DNA of 64,000 nt from Bradyrhizobium guangdongense (GTDB lineage: Bacteria; Pseudomonadota; Alphaproteobacteria; Rhizobiales; Xanthobacteraceae): assembly GCF_004114975.1 (NCBI RefSeq), contig NZ_CP030052.1:806001-870000 (forward strand). Reading direction: 5' to 3'. Under the pieces are notes generated by a model. It saw only the letters and a list, made by a program, of their open reading frames with translations, made no database searches and was not told the DNA's origin. Shown here piece by piece: positions 8,690 to 17,539 of the stretch. Position 1 is the stretch's first letter. Each line of letters starts with the position of its first letter. The position numbers and the translations under genes were made by a program.

Positions 8690-9009
8690 CGCAAAACGCC
8701 TGTCGGAATACACATTCGACGCAACCATGGATGCCATCATGGAGCTCGACATGCTCACGACGGCGTTTGTCGTAGCCTATGTGCGTCTGCATCAGGGCGG
8801 AAACGGCAGCGGATTCGATCGCCATAACCTTCCTTAAACGTTTCACAAAGTTCATGATGAAATCATCGAGATGCGCAACAAGATTCGCGCATAAAGACAG
8901 CCACCTTCACGAACTCATGGGGCTCGATTTTTATGGCGAACGCTTCTTTCTTAAATGCGGCGGAGAGGATGAAGGAGGCTGCATCCGACAAGTCCGCATT
9001 GCACGATGA
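8690..9009 (+). pseudogene. Remnant of a small conserved hypothetical protein
   Basis: One frame gives RLSEYTFDATMDAIMELD and onward to a TAA near 8834-8836, then TFHKVHDEIIEMRNK. After about 8890 the sensible sequence continues in the next frame as AHKDSHLHELMGLDFYGERFFLKCGG, ending at 9009. The joined product looks like one small acidic protein with an internal stop and a frameshift. I do not know its function. Bases 8440-8690 show no convincing gene. Confidence 0.4.
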
Positions 9010-9179
9010 CGTCGACCGAGGAGAGCAAAGTGAGGAATTCAAGCGCATCACCGGCGCAGCTAGTGAACGATCGGAACGACCATGCTCGGCGCTGCCGCCG
9101 AGCATCTGAGGACCGAGGTCAAATTGACCGGCATTTAGGGCAACCGGGTGCAACGCTGCCATGTCCAAGCGGCACGCCG

Positions 9180-9500
9180 CCTATTCGCTGGATAGTTTCG
9201 ATTGTCGCACGGTCGAACGACGCCTCCTATGTCGCGACGCCGGCGGTTGTAACCGCGACACGGATTTATCACGGTAAGCGCCTTGAAGGATCAGCTCGGT
9301 TTCCCGCGGGCACCCGTGTTGGAGCGCCGATGGCGTGGCGGCCTTCCCCGATCCCGTGTTCCTGCCGACTCCGCGCTCATTTGCGGAGCACACCTACCGA
9401 CATGCCAACAGGCGGCCATTTCGCAGCGATGGGAGAGCCAAAGCTGATGCTGGCCGACTTGCGAGCTATCAACGGCAGAGTCTTGGGAGAGCGCTGCTAA
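9180..9500 (+). pseudogene. Remnant resembling the C-terminus of an epoxide-hydrolase-like alpha/beta hydrolase
   Basis: Pieces in two frames line up with the end of epoxide hydrolases: TRIYHGKRLEG, then RVGAPMA, then AAFPDPVFLPTPRSFAEHTYR, then MPTGGHFAAMGEPKLMLADLR. The GGHFAA segment holds the catalytic histidine in that family. At least two frame changes are needed and the N-terminal two thirds are missing. This is a decayed fragment, not an expressed gene. Confidence 0.45.
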
Positions 9501-9645
9501 AGTCGGAACTCTCGCTTTCCGAAGCGCGGCGCATCACGCTTGCGGCCCAGGGCTTCAATATCCCTCGTCGCGGCGGAGCCACCAGAGCGGCGCGGCTACA
9601 ACGAGCGATCAAGCGGCTCTGCCTGCTTCAAGGGGCCCATTGGTT
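9497..9645 (+). pseudogene. N-terminal fragment of a YcaQ-like winged-helix protein
   Basis: The frame through 9503-9645 reads ELSLSEARRITLAAQGF, then a basic segment ending RLQRAIKRLCLLQ. This matches the N-terminal pattern of YcaQ-family winged-helix proteins (interstrand-crosslink DNA glycosylases). The match stops after LCLLQ, where the family continues for some 300 residues, so only a fragment remains. It directly follows the epoxide-hydrolase-like remnant. Confidence 0.45.
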
Positions 9646-9650
9646 CAGCG

Positions 9651-9986
9651 TTGTTTGCTCGTCCACCTGCGGCAGAGACATCGTCGATGTCCTATCTCTT
9701 GCGACGCCGCCTTCGACAATTCGCGGACAGCTATAAGCATGACCTCACTGGAAGCCCACCGAAGGCATGCCATTCACCACCAGAGGGCCAACATCGACCT
9801 TGGTTGACATGAGAACGATCTCGGCAACTGGGATCTTTCCGTCACCGATGTCGCACAGCGCCAGCGTGCGAGCCACATTTCCGAGACAAATTGCTTGACC
9901 TAATGCGCGAGCGCGCTATCCGCGATAGTTGCTTCGTGTCGGCGGCGGCTGCTACGGAGCACCACGCATATTCTCGCAAAGAAGCA
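9651..9986. other. Non-coding stretch
   Basis: I see no gene here. Short frames on both strands have no ribosome site and no family resemblance. The stretch lies downstream of the last gene of the sulfonate operon (stop at 9987, minus strand). No clear terminator hairpin with a T run was found. Confidence 0.5.
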
Positions 9987-10925
9987 TCAGAACCCCGCCT
10001 TTCCGATCGCATCAGCAAACGAACGATCGACGATCTCCGCCGCAACCAGCTTCTGCTTGATGAGGCCCCAGCGGAAATACAGATCAATCGTGCCCTGCTC
10101 GTCCGCAACCACGCCGTCGTCGATCGGCGCGATCCGGATTTTTGCGCGCGAGAGCCAGTTCTGCGGTACTGATGTCGGGATGTTCATCCACTTGCCCCAG
10201 GTCGCGGCATAGCTGTCGATATTGTTCAGCGACCACGCGCGCGCCGCGGTGAGGCGACGGATGAAGTCGTTGAGCTCGGTGCGCTTGTCCCTGATGGCAT
10301 CGGATCGCGCCACCTGGAAGCTGAGGCCCGGCGTCAGGCCTTCCGAGGTGATGATGCGGCGCGATTTGAACAGCACCTCTTCCTGGCTGACGTACGGCTC
10401 CCAGGTCGACCAAGCATCGACCGAACCTTGCGTGTAGGCGATTTTGGCATCGGACGGCGCCAGGAATGCGATCTGCACGTCACCGGCACTCCAGCCGTTC
10501 TTTTCGAGCGCGGCCAGGATCAGCTGATGCCCGATCGAGCCACGGCCGGTCGCGATCTTTTTACCGCGCAGGTCGGCGAAGGTCTTGATCGCCGAGCTCT
10601 CGGGCACGAGGATCGCGAGCCCCTCGCGCGTCTGCCGGATCGCGGCGATCGCCTTGACGGGCGCGCCGGAGGCGGCGGCGAAAGTGAAGGGCGCGTCTCC
10701 GACCAGCCCGGTCTCGATCGCGCCGGCGCTGAGCGCTTCCAGCAGCGGCGCCGCGGCCGGAAACTCCTTCCATTCGATCTTGTAGGGAACGTCGTTGAGC
10801 AGGCCCGCGGCTTCCATCACCGCCCGCGCATTGCCCTTCTGGTCACCGACGCGCAGCGTCGTCTGCGCGCTGGCGAGACCGGCGCCCGCAAGGGCGAGCG
10901 CCAAAGCAGCGATGAGCCGGATCAT
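9987..10925 (-). CDS. Sulfonate ABC transporter substrate-binding protein (SsuA-like)
   Basis: A 312-residue periplasmic protein. Residues 1-20 (MIRLIAALALALAGAGLASA) are a Sec signal peptide. The mature start TTLRVGDQKG and the segments EWKEFPAAAPLLEAL, LRGKKIATGRGS and VDAWSTWEPYVS are typical of aliphatic-sulfonate binding proteins of the NMT1/SsuA family. Its ATG overlaps the ssuD stop by 4 bases, so it is the last gene of the operon. It is a clear paralogue of the protein at 16559-17539, with the same blocks in the same order. Confidence 0.87.
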   Translation of the reverse strand: MIRLIAALALALAGAGLASAQTTLRVGDQKGNARAVMEAAGLLNDVPYKIEWKEFPAAAPLLEALSAGAIETGLVGDAPFTFAAASGAPVKAIAAIRQTREGLAILVPESSAIKTFADLRGKKIATGRGSIGHQLILAALEKNGWSAGDVQIAFLAPSDAKIAYTQGSVDAWSTWEPYVSQEEVLFKSRRIITSEGLTPGLSFQVARSDAIRDKRTELNDFIRRLTAARAWSLNNIDSYAATWGKWMNIPTSVPQNWLSRAKIRIAPIDDGVVADEQGTIDLYFRWGLIKQKLVAAEIVDRSFADAIGKAGF

Positions 10926-12016
10926 TCCGCCGCGATGCCCCGTTGCTGGTCGCGTGTCGCGATCAGCTTGCGCGTCAGCGGGATCAGCTCGCGGCCGTAG
11001 TCGATGGCATCGGGCAGCGGATCGAAGCCGCGGATCAGGAAATGGCTGACGCCAAGATCATAATAATCGGCGAAGACCTCGGCGACCTGCTCGGGCGTGC
11101 CGACCAGCGCGGTGGTGTTGCTGTTGGCGCCGGTGAGCTTTGCGATCTCGGTCCACAGCCGCTTGTCAATGCGCGCGCCCTGGTCAGCCAGCGCCAGGAG
11201 CCGCTTGGCGCCGTCGGTGGCGTGGTTTGGCCGGCGATAGCCGGTCTGGTCCTGGAGCGCAGTTGCGCGTTCGAGGATGTGCTCCGCCTTCTGCCAGGCC
11301 TTCTCCTCGGTCTCAGCGAGGATCGGCCGCACCGACAGGCTGAAGCGCGGACTCGGCCGCCCGTGTTTCGCAGCCGCTGCGCGCACCCGCGCCGTGACGT
11401 CGCGCACCTGCGCATAGGACTCGCCCCAGAGCGCAAACGTGTCGGCATACTTGCCCGAGACCTCGATCGCGGCATCCGAGCCGCCGCCGACGAAGGTGTA
11501 GATGCCGCCCTTCTGCAGCGGCTTCACCTGGGAGAAACCGTTCTCGACGGTGTAATATTTGCCGCTGTAGTTGAACGGCTTTTCGCTGGTCCATTCCAGC
11601 CTGACCACGTCGAGGAATTCGCTGGTGCGGGCGTAGCGTTCGTCCTTGTCGTCGAAGGTGTTGCCGTCCTGACGCAGCTCGGCGGCATTGCCGCCGGTGA
11701 TGACGTGCAGCGAGACGCGGCCGCCATAGAGCTGGTCGAGCGTGGCGAGCTGGCGCGCCAGCAACGTCGGCGCGGTGAAGCCCGGCCGCTGCGCAATCAT
11801 CACCTTGAGCTGTTTGGTGATGGTCAGCACATGCTGGGCAACTTGCAGCGCATCCGGCGTGGTGGAATGAAACGCGAGCAGCGCGCGGTCGAAACCGGCA
11901 AGCTCATGTGCTTTTGCCACCGTCTCGATATAAGCGGGATCGAGGATCGGTCCCTGGCGCACGATGGTCTCGGAAGCATTGCTGTTGGCGATAAAGCCGA
12001 TGAACTCGACCGACAT
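10922..12016 (-). CDS. ssuD: FMNH2-dependent alkanesulfonate monooxygenase (LLM family)
   Basis: A protein of 364 residues from the ATG at 12016, which GGGAG precedes; an upstream in-frame start would add 36 unlikely residues overlapping the next gene. The luciferase-like fold shows in FIANSNASETIVRQGP, FTAPTLLARQLATLDQLYGGR, HVITGGN and KYYTVENGF. The enzyme uses reduced FMN and O2 to split C-S bonds of alkanesulfonates into an aldehyde and sulfite, supplying sulfur. No ssuE-type flavin reductase is encoded nearby, so FMNH2 must come from elsewhere. It is translationally coupled to the downstream binding protein. Confidence 0.9.
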   Translation of the reverse strand: MSVEFIGFIANSNASETIVRQGPILDPAYIETVAKAHELAGFDRALLAFHSTTPDALQVAQHVLTITKQLKVMIAQRPGFTAPTLLARQLATLDQLYGGRVSLHVITGGNAAELRQDGNTFDDKDERYARTSEFLDVVRLEWTSEKPFNYSGKYYTVENGFSQVKPLQKGGIYTFVGGGSDAAIEVSGKYADTFALWGESYAQVRDVTARVRAAAAKHGRPSPRFSLSVRPILAETEEKAWQKAEHILERATALQDQTGYRRPNHATDGAKRLLALADQGARIDKRLWTEIAKLTGANSNTTALVGTPEQVAEVFADYYDLGVSHFLIRGFDPLPDAIDYGRELIPLTRKLIATRDQQRGIAAE

Positions 12017-12044
12017 GATAATCTCCCTGTTGTTTTCGGAAAGG

Positions 12045-13217
12045 CTAGAGGCCCAATGCGGCGCGGCCGAGGCCGGTGCGCGTGGCATCGTCCTGCGGCG
12101 TGTGCACGCGCCCGCACAGGACATCGCGATAATGCCGCTCCAGCGGATTGCTGCGGGATAGGCCGTGATTGCCGGTCAGCGACAGCGCGTCCTCGACCGC
12201 GGCGACCGCATTGTTGGTGACCGTCAGCTTGATGACGTTGGATTCGCCGTTGGAGAGATCGACGCCGTCGTCGAAGTCGCGGGCGAAGGTGTCGAGCAGC
12301 CGAGCATTAACCGCGAGCCTGGCCTCGATCGCACCGAGGATTTCCTGCGCGCGCGGCAGCGTGGCAAGCGGCGCGCCGAGGCTGGCGGGCACGCGCTGCT
12401 TCAGGAACTGGACGAACCAGTCGCGCGCCGCACGGGCAATACCATCATAGATCGCGGCGACGAAGACGGTGTGGACGGTCGCCTGCGCGACGTCGGGGGC
12501 GCGCCAGTCGGCGGGCTTGCGGACATCGACCTCGGCGTCGAGCGGGATCACGACGTCGTCGAAAATGACGTCATGGCTGCCGCTGGCGCGCAGGCCGTGA
12601 TGGTCCCAGGTCTCGACGATCCGCGTTCCCGGCAGGCCTGCCGGCACCAGGAACTGGCCCACCCGCGGCTCGGCTTCGTCGGTCCGCGCCCATACCAGAT
12701 ACCATTTCAGGATCGGCGCGCCGGTCGAGTAGATCTTGTGGCCAGAGAGCCGCCAGCCGGTCTCGGTGCGGCGGGCCACTGTCGCCGGCAGGCCGCCCCG
12801 CGCGGGCGAGCCGAGTTCGGGCTCGACCCGGAGCGCATTGATGAGCGCGAGGCCCTCGACGCTTTCGCGCGCAAGCTTGCGCGACAGCCGCGCCGGCCAG
12901 GTCGGGCTGCGCGCCATCACCAAATGATTGATGTAGTGCATCGACAGCACCAGCGCGGTCGACGGATCGGCCTTGCCGATGATGCCGAGCACACGCGCGG
13001 CATATCGTGCGCCCGCGCCGGCCCCGCCGAGAGCCGCCGACACCGTCAGTGACAGCAGGCCGGCTTCGGAGAGCTCGCGAAAGTTCTGGAAGGGAAAGCT
13101 GGCGGCGCGGTCGTGCTCGGCTGCGCGCACGGCAAAGCCCGGCGCAAGCGCCTCGGCGCGCGCGATATAGTCGGGTTCGCCATGCGCCACCCGTCCCTGA
13201 GCGATAGAAGTCACCAT
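12045..13217 (-). CDS. Acyl-CoA-dehydrogenase-like flavin monooxygenase (SfnB/DszC type)
   Basis: A 390-residue protein with the acyl-CoA dehydrogenase fold: helical N-terminus (ALAPGFAVRAAEHDRAASFPFQNFRELSEAGLL), central beta domain (GHKIYSTGAPILKWYLVWAR) and C-terminal helices ending HYRDVLCGRVHTPQDD. The catalytic Glu of true dehydrogenases is not evident. This subgroup in sulfur-starvation operons (SfnB, DszC-like) is thought to oxidise sulfur compounds with reduced flavin. It overlaps ssuB by 7 bases and lies 28 bases before ssuD, so it is part of the operon. Substrate unknown. Confidence 0.82.
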   Translation of the reverse strand: MVTSIAQGRVAHGEPDYIARAEALAPGFAVRAAEHDRAASFPFQNFRELSEAGLLSLTVSAALGGAGAGARYAARVLGIIGKADPSTALVLSMHYINHLVMARSPTWPARLSRKLARESVEGLALINALRVEPELGSPARGGLPATVARRTETGWRLSGHKIYSTGAPILKWYLVWARTDEAEPRVGQFLVPAGLPGTRIVETWDHHGLRASGSHDVIFDDVVIPLDAEVDVRKPADWRAPDVAQATVHTVFVAAIYDGIARAARDWFVQFLKQRVPASLGAPLATLPRAQEILGAIEARLAVNARLLDTFARDFDDGVDLSNGESNVIKLTVTNNAVAAVEDALSLTGNHGLSRSNPLERHYRDVLCGRVHTPQDDATRTGLGRAALGL

Positions 13218-13993
13218 GTTGCATCCAATCCCAGCAGGCCAAGAATCTGGCGGCGCAGGTCCGCAAGATATGGATCGCCGCGATGGCGCGGATAGGGACG
13301 GTCGACGCGGATGTCGGCCTTCACGCGCGCCGGACGCTCGCTGAAGACGATGACGCGGTTGGCGAGCACCAGCGCCTCCTCGGCATCATGCGTGACGAGG
13401 AGCGTGGTAAAGCCCTTGCGCTGCCACAACGAGACCAGCTCGGCCTGCATGGTGATGCGGGTCAGCGAGTCGAGCTTGCCGAGCGGCTCATCCAAAATCA
13501 GGATCTTGGGATCGTTCACCAGCGCCCGCGCCAGCGCCACGCGCTGCGCCATGCCGCCGGAGAGCTGGTGCGGATAGGCATTGCGGAACGACGACAGTCC
13601 GACGAGATCGAGCGCATCATCGACACGCTGCCGCTGGCTCTTCAGAATGCCCTGGGCTTCGAGGCCCAGGGCGACGTTGTCCCAGACCGACCGCCAGGGA
13701 AACAGGGTCGGATCCTGGAACACGACGACGCGTGACGGATGCGGCCTGACGATGCGGACTTCGTCCTCGCGCAGACTTCCCGCCTTGGGCTTGTCGAGCC
13801 CTGCCACCAGCCGCAGCAAGGTCGACTTGCCGCAGCCGGAAGGCCCCAGCAGCGCGACGAACTCGCCGGGCTCGACGGCGATGCTGACATCGCTCAGCAC
13901 CGGCAGCGCGGCGCCGTCGATGTCGAAGGCATGGCCGACCTGCTCGATGTCGAGCGCGGCACCGGCGGCCGGATGCACGATTGCCTCTACCAT
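13211..13993 (-). CDS. ssuB: Sulfonate ABC transporter ATP-binding protein
   Basis: A protein of 260 residues from the ATG at 13993. Walker A is GPSGCGKST, the signature LSGGMAQR, Walker B ILILDEP, and the H-loop LLVTHDAEEA. The Q-loop context VFQDPTLFPWRSVWDNV is typical of the SsuB/TauB/NrtD group. Its start overlaps the stop of ssuC by 7 bases. A long in-frame extension upstream is only a shadow of the permease gene. It powers the SsuC permease on the cytoplasmic side. Confidence 0.93.
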   Translation of the reverse strand: MVEAIVHPAAGAALDIEQVGHAFDIDGAALPVLSDVSIAVEPGEFVALLGPSGCGKSTLLRLVAGLDKPKAGSLREDEVRIVRPHPSRVVVFQDPTLFPWRSVWDNVALGLEAQGILKSQRQRVDDALDLVGLSSFRNAYPHQLSGGMAQRVALARALVNDPKILILDEPLGKLDSLTRITMQAELVSLWQRKGFTTLLVTHDAEEALVLANRVIVFSERPARVKADIRVDRPYPRHRGDPYLADLRRQILGLLGLDATW

Positions 13994-15003
13994 TTCACGG
14001 TCCCCTTCTGCCAGACCAGCAGACGGTCGCGGATCGCAAACAGCAGCGTGATCGCGCCGGAGCAGAGCAGCGACATCACGATCAGCGCCGCATACATGTT
14101 GGCATAGGCAGCCCAGCCCTGCGCCCATTGCAGGTACCAGCCGAGACCGGCCTTTACGCCGATCATCTCGGCGACGACGAGCACGGCAAAGGAGGCGCCG
14201 AGCCCCATGAACAGCCCAACGAAGACGTGCGGCAGCGCGGCAGGGATCGCGACCTTCAGCACCAGGAAGGACGGTTTTTCCCCGAGCGTCCGCGCGACAT
14301 CGTAATAAGCACTGCTGACACTCGCGACGCCCGACCATGTCAGCACCGTGACGGGAAAACCGGTCGCGAGCGCGATCAGAAAGGTCGACGCGCTCCAGCT
14401 CGAGGGGAAGGTGAAGAACGCGATCGGCAGCCAGGCGGTTGCCGGCAGCGGCCCGATGAAGCGCAGCACCGGGTGCACCCAATAGCCGACCGCGCGCGAC
14501 CAGCCGATCGACACCCCCGTCAGGAAGCCGACCGCAGCGCCAATGATGTAGCCGCCGAGCTGCAGCTTGACCGAGGCGAACAGGCTGTCGAGCAGCTTCG
14601 GCAGATCGTCGGTATAGACCTCGATGATCGCCTGCGGCGGCGGGAAGAACGGCAGCGGCAGCCAGGCAAACTTGGCGGTCGCGACCTCCCACAGCGTCAG
14701 GAACGCGCCGAGCGCGATGAGCCAGGGCGCGCGCTGGCGCAGCGCCCTGCCCGCCGTGCCCAGATAGTCGGCGCCGACGGTCCCGAACAACACGACCGCG
14801 GCAATGACGAGCGCCGCGATGCCGAGCGAATGGGTGCGCGACCAGTCGCCGACATCCTCCCACCACAGGCAGGAGAGGCCGAAGGCAATCCACGCGATGC
14901 TGGCGAAAACCCCGGCGCCGGACTCGCGCACCCAGCTGGCAAACGCCGTCGTGGTCCGCGGCGCGCCGGAGGCGAGCCCGTCAGACAGAGAATACGTCGA
15001 CAT
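13987..15003 (-). CDS. ssuC: Sulfonate ABC transporter permease
   Basis: A 338-residue inner-membrane permease with about seven hydrophobic segments. It is longer than the usual 250-270 residues because of an extra N-terminal region with two additional helices, a layout known in nitrate/sulfonate permeases. The cytoplasmic EAA loop appears as VARTLGEKPSFLVLKVAIPAALPHVF, the contact point for SsuB. It overlaps ssuB by 7 bases and the upstream binding-protein gene by 23 bases. Confidence 0.9.
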   Translation of the reverse strand: MSTYSLSDGLASGAPRTTTAFASWVRESGAGVFASIAWIAFGLSCLWWEDVGDWSRTHSLGIAALVIAAVVLFGTVGADYLGTAGRALRQRAPWLIALGAFLTLWEVATAKFAWLPLPFFPPPQAIIEVYTDDLPKLLDSLFASVKLQLGGYIIGAAVGFLTGVSIGWSRAVGYWVHPVLRFIGPLPATAWLPIAFFTFPSSWSASTFLIALATGFPVTVLTWSGVASVSSAYYDVARTLGEKPSFLVLKVAIPAALPHVFVGLFMGLGASFAVLVVAEMIGVKAGLGWYLQWAQGWAAYANMYAALIVMSLLCSGAITLLFAIRDRLLVWQKGTVKW

Positions 15004-16081
15004 AGATGCGCTCCGCGAATTTGGTCGTATCGGTGCTCTGCTTGAAGACCTGCACGCTCTTGAGATCGTCGGCGTAAGCCTTCAGTTCGCGCTTGAGCAC
15101 CTCACCGGTCGGATGATGATGGTGGGTGTGGTAGCGCACCATGCCCTCGATATCGGCGAGCGTTGCGGCCTTCGGTGCGTAGGGCTGGAATGACTTTGCC
15201 GCGACGGCCGGATTCTGCGAGGTGAACATGGCGGCGTCGAGCAGCGCCTGAGTGATCGCACGCGCGACCTGGGGTTCTTCGCGAACCAGCGAGCCGCGCA
15301 GGCCGACGATGCAGCAGCTCTTGTCGCGATAGTCGCCATCGAGGTTGGAGGCGACCTCCCTGTACTGGGTGTCCTTGAGCCAGAGATAGGCAAGCGGGTC
15401 GGACGACAGGAAAGCCTGCACCTCGCCCTTCTGGACCGCAACATCGAGCAGATTGCCGGGATAGGCGCGCCAGTCGACGTCCTTGTTAGGATCAATGCCG
15501 AGTTTTGCCAACTGGATCGAGAAGAAGTTCTTGTCGGGACCAGCGAGATCGCCGACCGCACCGATCTTGCCCTTGAGATCGGCAAGCTTGTTCACGCCGG
15601 AATCGGCGCGGCTCAGCACGCGCATGCAGCCGCCATGGGTGCCGGCGGCGATCTTGACGTCAAAGCCCTGCTCGAGCGGTTTCAGCCAGCGCAGCGCCAT
15701 GCCGAGACCGGCATCGCTCTTTCCGGTCGCGATGGCCTCGAGCAACTGGTCGGTCGAACCGGAATAGTTGACGAGCTCGACATCGAGATTCTGCTTCTGG
15801 AAGAAGCCGTGCTCGATCGCAACAGGCAGCGGCGCAAGGCACACCGCGCCGGCATTCCACGAGAGCTTTAGCTTGCGCGGGGCTCCCGTGAGCACAGGAC
15901 CGTCCGCGGCCGTGCGGCATAGCGGGAATTCCGAGAAGTCTATGCCAGGCGCGGGCGCCTGCGGCACAAACGCCTGTGCGCCCAGGGCGCCGAACGGGGC
16001 CGCAAAGGCCGCCGCCAGTCCCGCCTGAAGCAAATGACGCCGGTCGAGGCTCGATCCGTTGCGCTTAATGTCGTTTCCCAT
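14981..16081 (-). CDS. ABC transporter substrate-binding protein (NrtA/SsuA-like), likely Tat-exported
   Basis: A protein of 366 residues from the ATG at 16081, preceded by CAGGAG; upstream in-frame codons are unlikely. The N-terminus has a twin-arginine context, DRRHLLQAGLAAAFAAPFGA, pointing to Tat export. The mature domain (LKLSWNAGAVCLAPLPVAIEHGFF, VQKGEVQAFLSSDP) is of the NMT1-like nitrate/sulfonate/taurine class. YHTHHHHPTGEV near the end is a striking histidine run that could bind metal, though this is a guess. It is the first gene of the six-gene sulfur operon, which therefore has two different binding proteins. Confidence 0.82.
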   Translation of the reverse strand: MGNDIKRNGSSLDRRHLLQAGLAAAFAAPFGALGAQAFVPQAPAPGIDFSEFPLCRTAADGPVLTGAPRKLKLSWNAGAVCLAPLPVAIEHGFFQKQNLDVELVNYSGSTDQLLEAIATGKSDAGLGMALRWLKPLEQGFDVKIAAGTHGGCMRVLSRADSGVNKLADLKGKIGAVGDLAGPDKNFFSIQLAKLGIDPNKDVDWRAYPGNLLDVAVQKGEVQAFLSSDPLAYLWLKDTQYREVASNLDGDYRDKSCCIVGLRGSLVREEPQVARAITQALLDAAMFTSQNPAVAAKSFQPYAPKAATLADIEGMVRYHTHHHHPTGEVLKRELKAYADDLKSVQVFKQSTDTTKFAERIYVDVFSV

Positions 16082-16237
16082 CAGCCCCACTCCTGAGTTG
16101 GCACGCTCCGCCATCGGCACAACTGTTCGCGTTGCGGATGTTCCTGAGGGAGCTGCGTAGAGAGAATATTTTTCGCGGGTCGCTTCCTGCGTCCACGTTG
16201 ATGCGATGTGCAAATCATGCGGCGCGGGTACCGCATC

Positions 16238-16250
16238 GTCAATGAAATGG
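16238..16250 (-). repeat. Regulatory repeat copy 1 (13 bases)
   Basis: GTCAATGAAATGG on the plus strand. It is the exact reverse complement of 16462-16474 and lies about 157 bases upstream of the start at 16081. Confidence 0.55.
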
Positions 16251-16461
16251 AATTTCGAATCTGGCGCGATGCGAAGTCATTCTCTCCATCGGCACACGCA
16301 ACAACGATGAAACGATTTTCGCTGACGCATCGGCTCCCAGGCAGCTTCACGACTCTGCGAGAGGATCACTGTCACCCAGTCTGAGGCATGCGCACGCCGC
16401 TTTTCTGAAAAGCACACATTCATTGAAATGTCCTTGCTCATCGCGCGCGCAATACGGTTGG

Positions 16462-16474
16462 CCATTTCATTGAC
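16462..16474 (+). repeat. Regulatory repeat copy 2 (13 bases)
   Basis: CCATTTCATTGAC on the plus strand, about 85 bases upstream of the ATG at 16559. It pairs with copy 1 at 16238-16250. Confidence 0.55.
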
Positions 16475-16558
16475 TGCGTATCACGCGGTCATAGACTTGA
16501 TCGTCTCGCCGCATCACGCGCCCACGTGTCGTAACAGGCAAGCAACAAGACAGATCAC

Positions 16559-17539
16559 ATGAGCATCAACTCTTCGGACCATTCGATCACGCACCGCCTG
16601 GCGGCCTCTCTGTTCGCCGCGGTCGTCACCTTGTCGACGGCAGCCGCGTCGTTCGCGGCCGATACAGTCGTGCTGCGCGTCGGCGACCAGAAAGGCGGTA
16701 AACGCTCGCTACTCGAGATCTCGGGTTATGCGAAGGACCTGCCTTACAAGATCGAATGGTCGGAATTCCCGGCGGCAGCTCCCATTCTGGAAGCGCTCAA
16801 CGCCGGCGCGCTCGACGTCGGCTACACGGGCGATCTGTCTTTCCTCTCCGTCTATGCAGCGGGCGCGCCGATCAAGGCGATCGGCGGCACGCGGTCGGAT
16901 GCCAAGACGCAGGCGATCCTGGTTCGTCAGGATTCACCGATCAAGTCGGCCGCCGACCTCAAGGGCAAGCGCCTCGCTGGTACGCGCGGCGGCTGGGGCC
17001 AGTTCCTGATCGATGCAACCCTGGAGAAGGCGCAGATCAAGCTGGACGAGGCGACCTTCGCGCCTCTCGGCCCTGTCGATGCCAAGGTGGCACTGGTGGC
17101 GGGGTCAGTCGACGCCTGGGCGGTGTGGGAGCCCTATGTCTCATTCGCGACGTTGAAGGACAAGGCGCGCGTCATCGCCGACGGCGACGGCCTGACGCCG
17201 ACCATCACCTTCATCGTCGCCTCCGACAATGCCATCGCCACCAAGCGCGCCGCGGTTCAGGACCTCGTGCAACGGCTGAACAAGGCACGGCTGTGGTCGC
17301 TGGACCATATTGCGGAATACGCCAGGAGCACGGCCGAGCTGACCAAGCTGCCGGAGGACGTGCTGATCTCGGCCTACACCGCGCAGCGCACCAGCCCGAT
17401 TGTGATCGACGAGGGCGTGGTGAAAGAGGTGCAGGAAGCCTCCGACCGCTCGACCCGCTACGGCATCCTGCCGAAGACGCTCGACGTCAGCAAAGCCGTC
17501 GACCGCAGCTTCACGGCTGCTGCGGCGGGATCGAATTAG
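16559..17539 (+). CDS. Second SsuA-like sulfonate-binding protein
   Basis: A 326-residue periplasmic protein. A signal peptide covers about residues 1-34 (hydrophobic core LAASLFAAVVTLSTAAASFA). The mature part VVLRVGDQKGGKRSLLEI, EWSEFPAAAPILEALNAG and VDAWAVWEPYVSFATL closely parallels the protein at 9987-10925. It stands alone on the plus strand, with no permease or ATPase of its own, so it probably feeds the divergent SsuBC transporter with another sulfonate or sulfate ester. Confidence 0.87.
   Translation: MSINSSDHSITHRLAASLFAAVVTLSTAAASFAADTVVLRVGDQKGGKRSLLEISGYAKDLPYKIEWSEFPAAAPILEALNAGALDVGYTGDLSFLSVYAAGAPIKAIGGTRSDAKTQAILVRQDSPIKSAADLKGKRLAGTRGGWGQFLIDATLEKAQIKLDEATFAPLGPVDAKVALVAGSVDAWAVWEPYVSFATLKDKARVIADGDGLTPTITFIVASDNAIATKRAAVQDLVQRLNKARLWSLDHIAEYARSTAELTKLPEDVLISAYTAQRTSPIVIDEGVVKEVQEASDRSTRYGILPKTLDVSKAVDRSFTAAAAGSN

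Larger units (their letters stand above)
16082..16558. promoter_or_regulatory. Divergent promoter region of the sulfur-scavenging genes
   Basis: This 477-base gap separates the six-gene minus-strand operon from the divergent SsuA-like gene. It has no convincing gene of its own. It holds two exact 13-base copies of one motif in opposite orientation plus a degenerate third copy (TCATTGAAATG, 16420-16430). Read from either flanking gene, the exact motif points the same way (CCATTTCATTGAC), as expected for activator or promoter elements. Confidence 0.55.

Noticed and set aside
10943..12220. Open frame of 425 codons on the plus strand
   Set aside because: It is antisense to ssuD and the SfnB-like gene, whose products have clear family motifs. 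Codon bias of GC-rich genes creates such frames.
13994..14893. 300-codon N-terminal extension of the ssuB frame
   Set aside because: It lies in an alternative frame over ssuC and consists of Arg/Gly-rich shadow sequence; the ATG at 13993 gives a normal SsuB length.
13981..15045. Open frame of 354 codons on the plus strand
   Set aside because: Antisense to ssuC; composition rich in Arg, Gln and Asp with no fold or motif, typical of a reverse-strand shadow.
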